A model generated the notes under the pieces. The model was not told the DNA's origin. It worked only from the letters and a program-made list of their open reading frames with translations, and did not search any database. From Stercorarius parasiticus (Eukaryota > Chordata > Aves > Charadriiformes > Stercorariidae), in contig VWZL01004595.1 of the NCBI GenBank assembly GCA_013396915.1, forward strand, positions 62,286-126,285: a stretch of 64,000 nt of DNA. The letters are read 5' to 3'. Of the stretch, positions 1 through 11,810 are shown one piece after another (position 1 is the first letter of the stretch; each line of letters opens with the position of its first letter). Both the position numbers and the translations under genes were made by a program.

Positions 1-2707
1 ACGTTTATTCAAGGAGTAGCCTGGAAAAGCAAGATACGGATGTCCATGGTTGCGTCGGGGAGAGGCAGGCTGTGATTTGGACAGGCTGCAGCCTGGTGTT
101 CGCCTGTGCTCCCCGTTACAAAGCGTTGTTCAGGCTCACTCAGCCACCAATTTGCAGTGAAGAAGAGGATGATTTCAGTGACAGGCAGACTTCTTTATAT
201 AGGCAATTTGTAAAGCCTTTGGAAATACCATTAGATAAACAAGACAGTATTATACAGTTGACCAGCTAAGTTGAGCTTTAGCCAGTAATCCTGCTTAGTA
301 AGCATATCATCAGAAGGAATACACTAGTCTAGACACTTCTTGTGATTTTTAACTTTAGTATGCAGTTACTCTGAAATAACAGGCTTTGAAAGGAAAATTG
401 TCTGAAATGGCTAGTTCTTTACTGCAAGCATTAAGGACCTTCAAGGAGAGAAAACATTAAGCACTAAAGGGTTCTTCAATGTAGCGGAGAAAGGCATAGC
501 ACGAAGGGGTGTCTGAAAGCTGGGGCAGACAAATTCGCATGGGAAGTGAGACACATTTTTAACAGAGTTACAATCCGTTGGAACAAATTATCATTGAAAG
601 TGGCGGATTTTTCTCCCTGTTCTCAAATTAAGGCTGACTGTCTTGCCAACTCTGGTTTTGTTGGGCTAAAACAATGCTTCAGTGAAACACAAATTACTGT
701 CCTCTTTACAGGAGATGTATGTTTACCTGTGATGTGCAGATGAATTTACATGATTTGATGGAGTTTTCTGAACTTAAATATTATGAATTTAACAGAAAAT
801 GCTTACCCTACTTCTTCCCAAGTTGCCCATCACGTCTCTTCCCTTGATTTCCAGCTTGCTTGTGCATGCACATTGGTACAGAGACCCCTTTACCTTTTGG
901 TTTTGGTGGGGTTTTACATCATCTAGTTGACCTGGAGCCTCACTGTGTGAGGACACAGCTGGCATAAGAAGCGTGAGCGTGTCCAAAAAGAGTGAAATAG
1001 CCACTCCACTGTAATGCAGATGCCTCAGGCATCTCTCAATGCCCTTATCTTGCACTCTGCTCAGAACCTCCTATATGTATCAGCCTCTGGCCCGAAAGGG
1101 CTGCTTCTGCTTCTTGATTAATTGGCTGTGAGATGTGGAAACCAACCTGAGCTAGTTCCAAGGAAACCCATATTAATCACACCATCACACAAACCGTATA
1201 TGGCAAACCTAGTAAGCAGCTGCTTTTGAAATCTTTGGGAGACTTTGAAGCACAGGGACAAGAGCCATACTTACATACTTCTGATAGCTAAATAAAGCCA
1301 TAGCAGTAAGCATGGAGCTCCAGCAGGCAAATTAAATGAAGCATCTGGATTCCCTTATCGTATCCCAAAAAAAAAGAGAGGGGGGAAAAAAGAAGAGGTT
1401 TGTGCCTGAAGAATGAATGATCCTTGAATCCATGTGCTGAGCAGGGTGCCTTATAGGAGCAGTGAGTAGGAAACCCTTGGGAGGTGCCTGTAGGTTTAGG
1501 CAATATCAGGGAGCAGGCTTTTAGGATGACATGCATCCATTTGCCTGACTGCCAGTTTAAGCTCAGCTTAGATAGTCAGGATCTCGTTACCTCTGCCTTT
1601 ATCTTTCAGGCAGCCCACAATGCAATGTGGCAGATGAAAGCGTATGTTGAATGACAGTGTTAGTTCAGGGGCTGTGCCCACTCTGTGCCCTAGGAGAGGC
1701 AGGGTTGTGAAGGAAGTAATAACGTGCATTGGACTAATTGCACCCTGTGCCCAAAGGAAAGGGTGCAGGAAGCTGCGGATAGCCTTGGCACGCTGAGATC
1801 TGGCATTGCTGAGCGTTTGTGAGTTGGGCTTTGCAAGGTGCACAGTATTGCACAACATAGAAATTGTAGGCAATTAAAACGTGCTTCATTATTAATTATT
1901 TAAATGTAATTAAATTATGCTTAATGGACTGTGTAAGCGCACGCCCACACCTAAACTCTGCTGTGGCTCTGCATAATGCACCTATACACCAGCCTTTCTG
2001 GGAAGGCAAATCCACTCATTAAGCAGGTGTTCCCTCGCTCACTTCGTTCTGGCTTTTCGCTAACATTTTGCCCAAGGGGAACCTGATTATTCACTTGCAA
2101 TTAGAGGAAATCACGGCTTGTTGGGAGTGGCTTGGTGTGGGAGCGCTTTTCACCTGCCTTGAAAGTTGTTTTTATTGTTTTTTTTTCAATTCCATCAGTG
2201 AATTAAGCCCTGGGAAGAAGAATTCAGAAAGCCTATGCCTTATGGAGGGACGGGACTCTGTTCCAGGAGATTTTGTTTTCTTTAGGGTTTCTCATTTCCC
2301 CTTCCTCTGACTCAGTCTGTCTTGGCATTTTTGTCCTTCTCACCCGTCCCATTCCATCATTGCTACACCTTTTTTATTTTTCATTTTTCCTGTGTCCCGG
2401 CACCACATTCCTCCATCACGCTTTTGTCAGTCGTTACTTACTTCTTCCCATTTCTCATTCTGTCCACTGCTGCCCGGTTAGTTCCCCATTGTCTCTTTTC
2501 TGTTTTTTTTACCCTCCCATATCTCCCGAGCATCACATAATGAGGAACAGATTGGATTCCTTACTGGGCTCATCGGCAAAGAGCACCATGTTGATGCCAG
2601 GTTGAGATGATATGATATGATACTACAGACAGGAGTTGGAAATAAGTAAACGTGGTTATTGTGGCACATTGAGATTCTTGGCTCTACACCAAGGGATTTA
2701 AAATAAT

Positions 2708-2722
2708 AAAAAAAAAAAAAAA
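2708..2722. repeat. Poly-A run
   Basis: Fifteen A, in an A-rich stretch (AAATAATAAA before, GTAAAAGAAAA after). No attached retroelement recognised. Confidence 0.95.
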
Positions 2723-4011
2723 GTAAAAGAAAATTGGAGGGGGGAGGGAGAACCAGCTGAATAGTCTGTGTCAGCTCACTTAGAGGGGGGAAAAAGCCAC
2801 ACAGAGCAGCAGCTCTGTTTTTTTGGAGCTGATTTTGTAATGATTCTGTCTTATCATGCTACTTTCTAGCATTACAGTTGCACAATAAAAAGTGTTGTGC
2901 TTTATACTTCGGTTTGTTTGCACTTCCCCTTGTTTGAAAGATCTCCCAGCACCATTGGGAGCGGATACTTTGAGGACTTCATAAACTGGTTGCAAGACGG
3001 GTGTTGGCATCCTATCGGGGTGTCACACAGAATGGCTGAGAGATGATATTTCAGTTGGTGGCACAGTGTTATGTACCTGGTGTTTTCAGTTTAGAGGAAG
3101 CCTAAGATCTGACAGTCTGGTAGAGATATATTATAAAATAGTTATTTCTTATTGATGGAGAACTGATGACTTACCTGGTACTTCTGCAAATAAATAAAGC
3201 TTGAAGGTCTTCAGCATTGATGCCTTAGTGTTAGAGAGTTTTAGGATTAGTTTATATAGATTAATCATGAAAAACTTGCATTTAGCATGATCCAAACTTA
3301 ATGGCAATCTTTGGTGTCTTGGTACAGTATTTTGTCATGGTCCTTATTTTATTTTTTTCATCTTTTCTTGGTTGTGATGAGTAAACAGGTAATGTAGGAA
3401 TAAACAACCCATACCAGATAGAGGGTTTTAGTTGTGCTGTTATTTCTGGTTTTGTGTCAAAAATTCATGTTTTCTTTACAAATTAATTAAGCAGTTTCTA
3501 GATCAGGTCATGAGTGAACCTAACACATCCCTGCCTACAGTGATGAGACACCTGTGACTCTTCGAAGCCTCCCTCCTTTGCCCAACTCATGGGTATGGTG
3601 GAAAGTATCCATGAGTTTATTTGGGGCAGATTTACATGATGTGGGCAGCGCTCAGCACCCAGGGACTGCACCCTGCCTGTCACCTTTGGGCTCCTGCTCA
3701 TGGGACAGTGGGTCCCCTGGAGAGGATGAACTGCTGCAGGGTGGGGGCTTTGAGCCCTGTTTCTTACCCTGCAAATGATACCTTGGAAGATTTTCAGCAA
3801 ATCATGTAGGTCCAGATTCCCTGAAAAGTATATAGTCACCACCTGATCATGGAGGGAGTTTCATACTGAGTATTTTCATGGATTTGTGCTTCTTTCTGTG
3901 TGCAAGGATAAAAGCATTTTTTACTGAAGTGATATTGGTGATAAATACATCGACTGTTGCGAGATCCTCCAGTACAAGGCAGATGAGAGCCTTCTCAGGA
4001 TAAGAGTACAC

Positions 4012-4050
4012 TTGAGACTTGATGCTGTTTCCATTGTAGTCAATTGGTTG
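4012..4050. repeat. Old interspersed motif of the 'CCATTGAAGTCAATGG' type
   Basis: ACTTGATGCTGTTTCCATTG then TAGTCAATTGG contains a near-palindrome. I recall similar 'ccattgaagtcaatgg' runs as common interspersed sequence in turtle, crocodile and bird genomes. Short and degraded, so only tentative. Confidence 0.4.
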
Positions 4051-4569
4051 TGACAACAAAACATCCATTTCCCTGGTGAATACTCTTGCAAATTCAACCT
4101 TTCTCGTGGAGGCAGTGCTTATACTTTGTCATGATGCTAGGGGTTGATGAGCTTTTAAAATTGACCGTCTTAGTGCATGGATGAAGAAGAGGGAGCAGAA
4201 GATGTCAACAACTGCAAGGATGATCCCAGGTACAGCAGTGCAGAGTTAATGCACTTTTTTGGTAAGTATTCAGCTCTTGAGGCTCTGATGTGCCTTTCAG
4301 TCCTCCTTCATTCCCTCACCCAAGTGACAGGCTTCATAACACTATCCAACTGTGATCATGTGCTGTTGAAACCAGGGTTTGGGCATCTTGCGACTGTGGG
4401 ATGGCATTGCATTGACAGCGACGTGGGAGAGCGGATCCATGGTGCTCAGGTTTTAGAAGACTTATGCATGCCAGTGTCAAGACCAAGACCAAGAAGAAAA
4501 CATTAATCAGAGATTTGGCTATGAGTGTATTTACTACGATTCACCATCCTGGAAAATCAGAACCACCCG

Positions 4570-4730
4570 AACAGGCTGCCCAGAGAGAAACTCTGGAGAT
4601 ATTCAAAACACCTGGACACATTCCTGTGCAACCTGCTCTAGGTGACCCTGCTTTGGCAGGGGGTTGGACTAGATGATCTCCGAAGGTCCCTTCCAACCCC
4701 GACCACGCTGTGGTTCTGTGATTCTGTGAA
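4570..4730 (+). mobile_element. CR1 LINE, 5'-truncated 3' end
   Basis: The copy begins near ACAGGCTGCCCAGAGAGAAA and passes through GGGTTGGACTAGATGATCTC and GGTCCCTTCCAACCCC to a degenerate tail (TTCTGTGATTCTGTGA). These are the standard landmarks of the avian CR1 3' end in sense orientation. About 160 bp survive, from the end of ORF2 into the 3' UTR. The divergent tail suggests an older insertion than the copy at 24.9 kb. Confidence 0.93.
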
Positions 4731-5435
4731 ACCAGTGTAAGTGCTTAACAACTTGACAGTCATCCTGCTCTAGTACGCACCAGGGGAAGTGAGAAAGGAA
4801 TCAGCGGAGACTTTGATACTGAACCTGCTAAAGTTAAACAAACCAGTCCTAAGGGTACTTTGCCCTGTAGCAGATGTTATTAAATGAATCACTGATCACT
4901 TAGCGGAAAAGTAATATTGACAGTTTTAGGGGTTTTGTTAAAAGAAGGAGAAAAAAATCTAACACACAAACAAACCTCACCACCAACAAACCGTCTTTCT
5001 GTGAAGCTTGCCATTTGTTACATGGAGAAACAAGCAAACTTTTAAGGATAAACAATTTGCCTTCTCACATGCATATTAAAGAGTGAAATCCCTCTTGCTC
5101 CGGGTGAGATAGTAGCATGTTTCTTTTATTGAAGAGCAAAGTATTGCATTTGCTGTCTCAGAGAAGAATGCTCATGTGAATCTTTCCTGCACAAAATGCC
5201 ACTTCTTTGGGCAGTGTGTCAAATAATGGTCTTATTCCCCATGCTTCAAACTAGAGCTTTCTAAGAGTCTGTTTTTCACATTCCAAGGAATATTTTTAGA
5301 TCTAATCTCTGCCTTGTGATGATACAGTTATTTATATTTCTCTAACACCAAAAGCCATTAGGCATCCTAACAAAAATGAGTGGAACCTTCCCCTCCCACT
5401 TCTCCCTCCACCACAAAACTCTCAATCTGTATATC

Positions 5436-5513
5436 CATGGCAGGGGGGTTGGAACTAGATGATCTTTAAGGTCCCTTCCAACCCTAACAATTCTATGATT
5501 CTATAATTCTATA
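5436..5513 (+). mobile_element. CR1 LINE, very short 3' terminal fragment
   Basis: Only the last ~78 bp are present: CATGGCAGGGGGGTTGGAA, GATGATCTTTAAGGTCCC, TTCCAACCC and a tail of ATTCTATG-like octamers. CR1 copies are typically cut off at the 5' end because reverse transcription starts at the 3' end; this is an extreme case. Confidence 0.93.
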
Positions 5514-7661
5514 TTGGCTATAAAATGAAATTAGTGTATAGCATGCAAACACTGCACAAAGTACAACTCCATCACACGTTACCCATTGTATGTCCTTAGG
5601 TTTTCTGTAGTGAGACTATTTTTCTTCCGATCTAAATACACTTCTGAGGTGCAGTCCCCTCGTGTTTTTGCGTTAGACCTTAGTGATGATGCTCTAATGT
5701 ATCGTTGGATTGTCTGGCTCAGCTGCCTCCCCACTTTCATAGCTGTAATCTTGGGCATTAAGTGGGATGGCCAGAATTTGTCTTGTGTGGTTTGTTCCCT
5801 GCCCGCATGGAGCAGTGTGTGCGTGCAGGGAAATGTTTTGCTTGGTAACATTTTTGCTTTTTGTTTTTAAATATGCATGCCTGCTCCATGCCTGTATTCC
5901 TGGAGGAATTAAATTTGCGGTTTTGGACTGGGCCCCGAAGATGCTCTCACTTTAGCACTCGGTGATTTAACCCTTATGGTAGACACATCTCTTCTGCTGC
6001 AGGGGCAAAAGCAGGACTGAAGAGAAGCATCTGTGATGAGTTCCTTCTTTTACAGTCCTGCTTTATGAAGAGAGAGAAAGAGGGACACGTTTTTCTCTCT
6101 TCCCTAAGGACAAGCCTGGGACCTGGAGGCTGCTATGAGGAGCAGGGAGCTGGATGGGGAGGTGGGTGAAGAGGATGCTGCCACCGCCCCACCACACACA
6201 ACAGCGTCTGGTCTGAGGGAAATCAGGTCTTTGGCTGCTGTGAAATTGTCCGAAGCCTTGCCTACCAGTTGGACCCCAGTTCTTCTTCCCATACTTTTGA
6301 CTGCTTTGAGTCAAAGCCTTGAGATGAGCTGTGGCAGCAAACCGTGTCCATAGAATGACTGGAGCCACCATCGGTGGCTTTCCTTGGGAGAGTCCTCAGG
6401 GTTGTTTTTCTGTGATGGGATTTTTGCTTTTTGTGATTTTTTTTCTTTGTTATTTTCCCATTCCTTCAGAGAAGGTTTCTACAGTGTGCTGTGTCATGGA
6501 GCAGCAAAGAGTGCTAGCAGCAAACCTGAGCTTTGTTTATTTGAGGGTTTTGTTGTTTTCTTTTGTTTTCCAGTGTGATCCTGTGAGAATTGTTTAAATA
6601 CAACATTTCAGCTTATACTAACCCAGGCCTGTTTCTTTCCCATCCCTTAAAGAGGTCTGGGTGAAGGGAACACTGACAAATTTACGAAGATTTTGAATTA
6701 AAACAAGATAAAATAAAGACAGACCCCTAAGTACTGTAAGGAAGGTACATACAGTTGATCACAGTTTTTGGGAACAGTTTGGGGTTACCTCCAGAAACAA
6801 AGGGTGCATCATTTCCAGGGTGCATAATAAATTGAGAGGACATTAGCATATGGGGAAACATTCACCCATGTAAATTTTCATTGCAATAAATACAAAAATG
6901 GATAAAGCAAACCCATATAGTAACTGCAGCATAATGTCATCTGCTATTTATTTCTGAAGTCTAAAGCAAACAAATATGATCTAATGGAGAAAATGGTTGC
7001 TTTGAAAGCCAAAAAAAAAAAAAGAAGAGGGGGCGTACCCCAGTCCGTGGATCATGCCTTTTTTGTTTATAGTAAAAATAGAAATAATCAAATATATTGG
7101 CAAAAACTCAGACAATTTCAGACAAAGAGTACCAGAAAAAAGAAAAAAAAAAGAAAAAAATTGGCTTAAAGCTGGGGAAAAATAGTGTTTGGAAATACTG
7201 TGGTATTTAGTGGGAGTTTTAGTCCAAGTAAGTGCCTTATGCTTCTTTCTCATCTACATGGATGGCTTTGTGGTGAGACCACGTTCCTCTCCTACACGAT
7301 GGTTACATGACGTGGTGAGCTGTGGGAGTGAGTGCTTGGGCACATCCTGAGGGCTATGCATGACACAAAAATAACTGTAATTCCCACAGATTCAGGCAGA
7401 GGTACCTATATTTTAATATCCCGAGATCAGATCACCAAGCTATGCGCTCCCAGCATCCCACCATTTCTACAATGGCTGATGTGGTGGGACCGAGTGCCAG
7501 TTGTGTCCTATAGGTATTTTTGATACTGATAAGCTTATTAATGATGTTCTCTTGCTTATGTCTGTTACTAATAGCTTTAAATTTTGTCAGTATGGACTCA
7601 GCCTCAAAATGTCACACTAGTAAAGAATTTTTTTTTCCCAACTCTTAAAACATTCAGCTCA
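5514..7661. other. Gene-free intron DNA
   Basis: Unique sequence with A-rich patches around 7.0-7.16 kb. Overlapping short frames on both strands at 5.58-5.87 and 6.06-6.37 kb lack recognisable domains and are taken as chance. Confidence 0.6.
7011..7023. repeat. Poly-A run
   Basis: Thirteen A. A second A-rich patch with single G interruptions follows at 7136-7161. The region between reads as unique AT-rich DNA. Confidence 0.95.
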
Positions 7662-8065
7662 TCAGGTTGAGAGAGTTGGGGTTGTTTAGCTTGGAGAAGA
7701 GAAGGCTCCGGGGAGACCTTATAGCGGGCCTTCCAGTACCTAAAGGGGGCCTACAGGAAAGATGGGGAGGGACTCTTTATCAGGGAGTGTAGTGATAGGA
7801 TGAGGGGTAATGGTTTCAAACTGAAAGAGGGTAGATTTAGATTGGATATCAGGAAGACATTCTTGACTGTGAGGGCAATGACACACTGGAACAGTTTGCC
7901 CAGAGAAGTTGTGGATGCCCCATCCCTGGAAGTGTTCAAGACCAGGCTGGATGGGGCTTTGAGCGACCTCGTCTAGTGGGAGGTGTCCCGGCCCATGGCA
8001 GGAGGCTTGGAACTAGATGATCTTTAAGGTCCTTTCCAACCCAAGCCATTCTAGGATTCTGTCAT
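7662..8065 (+). mobile_element. CR1 LINE, 5'-truncated, C-terminal ORF2 remnant plus 3' UTR
   Basis: About 400 bp in sense orientation. The 5' part still reads as the end of CR1 ORF2 at DNA level ([19 protein letters not shown] region near 7675-7725, then the TACAGGAAAGATGGGGAGGG and GGAACAGTTTGCCCAGAGAA blocks). The 3' part has GGAACTAGATGATCTTTAAG and TCCTTTCCAACCC, with a decayed octamer tail. The reading frame is broken and no protein is expected. Confidence 0.95.
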
Positions 8066-8450
8066 TTTGGTGTTCTCTGCTCAACTTTTGCATCCAGCCA
8101 TCACCCTCCTTCGACTCTTTGGGCTGTATGTACATGCATGGATATGTTTGGATCAAGGGGGATTTTTGGAAGCAAATCTGGTTGTCCCCGCTTACTGGTC
8201 TTTGGTTCAGGTTGGGGAATTGTCTCAGAGGGCCCAAATCTGCTTCCTTTTTGGAAACCTGAGCTGGGAGATATGCACCTGGTGCACTCCAGCAGCGTGC
8301 GCATGCAGCTGTGGGAGCAGGCTGGAGGACATTCCCTTGGTGCACAGAGTATGGCTTTTGGCTCCTCAGTACCCGTAACTTTACTGTACAGACCTGCTCC
8401 AAGTGCATCATGCTGTTGCTAACATAGGCACAGGCTTATTCTGTCTGATA

Positions 8451-8540
8451 AAGTCATGGAATTTAAGACCTGAAAGGACCGTTATTCATCTTTCTGAATA
8501 ATGGAAGCGATATATTACTCAGTGATTCTTTCAGCTTCAT
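8451..8540 (-). mobile_element. Ancient CR1-like 3' end, antisense
   Basis: AAGTCATGGAATTTAAGACC followed by TGAAAGGACCGTTATTCATC resembles the reverse complement of the old amniote CR1 3' terminus (forward form near GGTCCCTTCTGGCCTTAAAA). The similarity is by eye and degraded, without the octamer tail of younger bird CR1. Confidence 0.6.
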
Positions 8541-8779
8541 GATGGCACATATAGCTTAGACAGTTTCGTCTATGAAAGAATGGACTAACCTACAAATTAA
8601 TATGATTATTTTTTTTCACTCTTACTGTGAATAAAATGTTCAATTCTACTTTGAATTTGATGGCCTTTTCTTCTTTATTCCCACAGTTGTTGACACCTGC
8701 TTTTTTTTGACACTATTTTTGGGGTTTTCTTACTCACTTTTCTGCATCTTCTTCCATACTTCACCTTTTGTTAGGTAAA

Positions 8780-9640
8780 GCAAAAGGTTCCATGGTATCA
8801 CTCCATTATGAAACTACTACATCTATAAAGATAGTTTCTGCCAACCCAGGATTGAGAGACATGTTTGATAACATAAATTCTGCTGTTATAGTGTACGTAC
8901 ATTTCTGTAAGGCTTTGGACTTCATGTCACCAGATCTTTTGATTCAACTTGCGAAGACAAAACAACACATATGAGAGGGGTTAAAAACTGTTTTGATGAC
9001 GTGTGTCAAAATGTTGTTATTAGGGGGAGGATATCGGTGAGGAGATTGTTTCTCACTAGATATTTCTGGGAACAGTTCTTGGTTTGATGCTGCTCAGTAT
9101 TTTTCACAGCAACATAGACAATGGTATGAAATCTTTGCAGATGACATGAAGGTAGGTGAGTGTGCTAAAAATGAGAAGGCTGTTTGTCAGTGTGGGCAAA
9201 AAGAGCTAATTCAGTCCTCCGATGCATAAAAGAAGCAGCTCAGAGAAGATTCTATCTCCGAACTAGCCACAACAAAAAGAACTTTTATCACATTCAGATG
9301 CTGGCACTATGGTATTGAGCAGACACCAGAGGAGACTTCAATCACTGCAAAAAAGATACAAAAGCAAGGATCTCCATGTGTTTGTTTTTATCAAAGAGAA
9401 GGTTGCTTGGTGTCTTCATCTGTCCATGTGGATACACATAGTAGAGTTATTGAAGACAGGCATCTTTGTGTTTCTGCTGCTGAAAGCACGACAAGATCCA
9501 ATTACTGAAAGCTGATGTGAGAAATCTTTTACTTTGAAATCGGACTGCTACTTAGTAATAGAAGTCGCTAAATAACAGAATGATTGCAAAGGAAGGTGAT
9601 GGATCCATCGCTTGGAGACTTTAAAAAGGATTAGTTATTT
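8780..9640 (+). pseudogene. Ancient CR1 ORF2 remnant with RT palm signature
   Basis: Several blocks in order recall LINE reverse transcriptase. GTGTACGTACATTTCTGTAA then GGCTTTGGACTTC resembles the DFCKAFD motif. GGGAACAGTTCTTGGTTTGA resembles the GSVLGP region. An IFADDMKVG reading at 9131-9154 is the catalytic F-A-D-D box (9134-9145). At 9588-9640 GGAAGGTGATGGATCCATCG and CTTGGAGACTTTAAAAAGG recall the CR1 3' region. Frames shift between blocks and stops intervene, so this is a dead, old copy. The part between 9310 and 9585 is not clearly CR1 and may hold a deletion or unrelated DNA. Confidence 0.65.
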
Positions 9641-10884
9641 CTGAAAAACATATGTATATTACTGGGCAGTAGTGCTTTGTGCTCTGAACCTTGAGATCTA
9701 GAAGTCATATATCCACCTGCTCATCCTGGCCTTTGATGGCCCTTGAGGAGAGTGAAGATTACTTGTGTAGCCTTCAGGAAATTTTTAATACTTGAGACTG
9801 TGTCTCTGATAAATAAAATCAATTCTGTGTTTCTCCTCTGAAACTTGTTGCCTACCAGGTTCAGAATGGATGAATTGCCGCTTTCTTTTTCAATACATAA
9901 TTACTTGGCGGTGTGCTGGGTCTTTCTTTCTCTGTTTTTTCTTTTGTTTGGTTGGGTTTTTCCTTCTTGTCTGTTCCCTGGGGAGAGAAGGACCTCATTT
10001 GGAGATAGAGGCTGAACATGACGAACAAACGCTCGGTCCTACCAGTTTGGCCGGGGAGGCTTGTTTCTGTGGTCAAGATCACAGTGACAACTATTTGAAA
10101 GGAGGAGAGAGTTTTCCTTGGCGTGATTAAGGGAGAACTTGGAAAAATTTCATCTGTGCAGCAGGGCTCATCTGTCATCTGGGATGGTCATTTTTGCCAG
10201 ATCTTCCCTAATAATTTCCCTGCTGTGTCTCTAGTAGGAGCTGTGAGCACCAAGGCTAGTTTTTTCTTTCAGCCTCAGGCATCTTGAGAGCAGTTCACCT
10301 TAAGGTCAATGCCTGAAATGTGTCTGAGTGGTCACACCTAGAAGCGCCTGCTTCTGCCTGTGGACCTGGGAGGCTGGCGAGATGAATCCCAACCAAAAGT
10401 GGTCTTTTCTCTTGGTGAATTATAATGAGACTCATGGGTGTTGAACTCAGATACAGATGTGTTATAGGTGTCCATGTTTTTGTCTTGTGAATCTATGGAG
10501 ATTCCAGCAAAAGCCTTGCTTTGCTTCTGCTTATCAGATTTAAACATCAGCGATGAGAAACCAATGCTATTTCACTTGGGAAAGACAAGACAACATTATC
10601 TGTGAAACAGTTTTCCCCAGATAGTCAGTTTGACTATGGGGAGCCGTTACCGACCTCAAGAAAATCTGGCAAAGGAGGGTAGAAATAGAGGATGGCTGTG
10701 GATCAGTTCACGTAGAGAAGGTTATCTCTACAACCTTTAAAGGCTAGAAGCTTAATTTTTGTTTTTAAATGAAAGCTTAAATTCTGCAGATGGCTTTGAT
10801 AAGGCAGCGCGTGGATTTTTCATCTCCTGTTTGTTATTACTGTGAGGTCGGGAAAGGGTCCTATGTTAAGGATATCTGGCAGGG

Positions 10885-10898
10885 AAAAAAAAAAAAAA
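10885..10898. repeat. Poly-A run
   Basis: Fourteen A followed by GAGAAAAGAAATAAAAG. Part of a lysine-rich chance frame on the + strand. Confidence 0.95.
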
Positions 10899-11797
10899 GA
10901 GAAAAGAAATAAAAGTGTAAAGTCTTCACAGGCCCAAAGCTATAAAGGGAAGAAAGCCAGTCTTCCTAGGAATGGCACATCAAAGCAGTTTAGGAGGAAA
11001 GTATCTGTTTGTATTCCCACTGTAGTTCCTCTCTGCCACTGCCACCCCTGGAGCACGTTCTTGACCTCAGCAGTAAATTATTACAGTAAACGCTTTTGGG
11101 TTTATTTTTTTATTTTCAGGAATGAAAGAAAAAAAGTGGTGTCAGGCAGGGGGGTGGGCAGACAGGCAGAGAAAGCAATGTTTGTCTCCCCTTACGACAG
11201 AGAAGAGCAGTCTATAATTATGATTTATTTATTTTTGGTGTGCAGCACACTGAACTCCCCTCTGAGCTGCATTTCTTACTGCGGTGGATTAGGCACTCAA
11301 ATGTAGCTACTGTTAATAGCTGTGATTGTTCAGGTATTTGCAAAATCTCTTGAAAATAACCAAGTGACTTGTGAGCTGGTGGGTTTGGGCTTTTTTTTTT
11401 CTATTTTCTCACACATGGAGAGGGTATTATTGTGCAGTTTGAAGTCTAGCGAGAAGTTACTTTGACGTTCTCTCTCTTTCTGTTTTCCTACCTCTTCACC
11501 CTGGAAAGATAAGATAAATTCTCCCTGCCGAGCTTGGCCAGAGACAGCTCAGGCTGGGTGGGAGCGGGGAGGTTGCCCGCAGCTCGCCCACGTCTCTCCA
11601 CATCTCACCACTCCGTATTCGGAGCTCAATTTTCTTGGTGTCTCACCAAAGCAACTCCCTCCAACCCAGTTTATTAAACCTGTCTGCGCTTCGATTTTTT
11701 TCTCCTTTTTAGGCGCAAAGAAACAGGTGATTTAAATACAGATATTTAAAATGCATGTGCTATTCTTATACAAAGCATTGGTATTATTTTAGTGTAG

Positions 11798-11810
11798 TTT
11801 TTTTTTTTTT
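11798..11810. repeat. Poly-T run
   Basis: Thirteen T inside AT-rich intron DNA. Confidence 0.9.

Larger units (their letters stand above)
1..4569. other. Gene-free intron DNA
   Basis: Mostly unique sequence. An AT-rich patch at 1877-1925 (TTATTAATTATTTAAATG) contains TAATTA-type homeodomain-like sites, which alone prove nothing. 2330-2520 is pyrimidine-rich. Nothing else identified apart from the poly-A at 2708 and the old motif at 4012. Confidence 0.6.

Noticed and set aside
10842..11306. 154-codon + strand frame, lysine-rich at its start
   Set aside because: The lysines come from a poly-A/AAG-rich tract and the rest is unlike any family I know.
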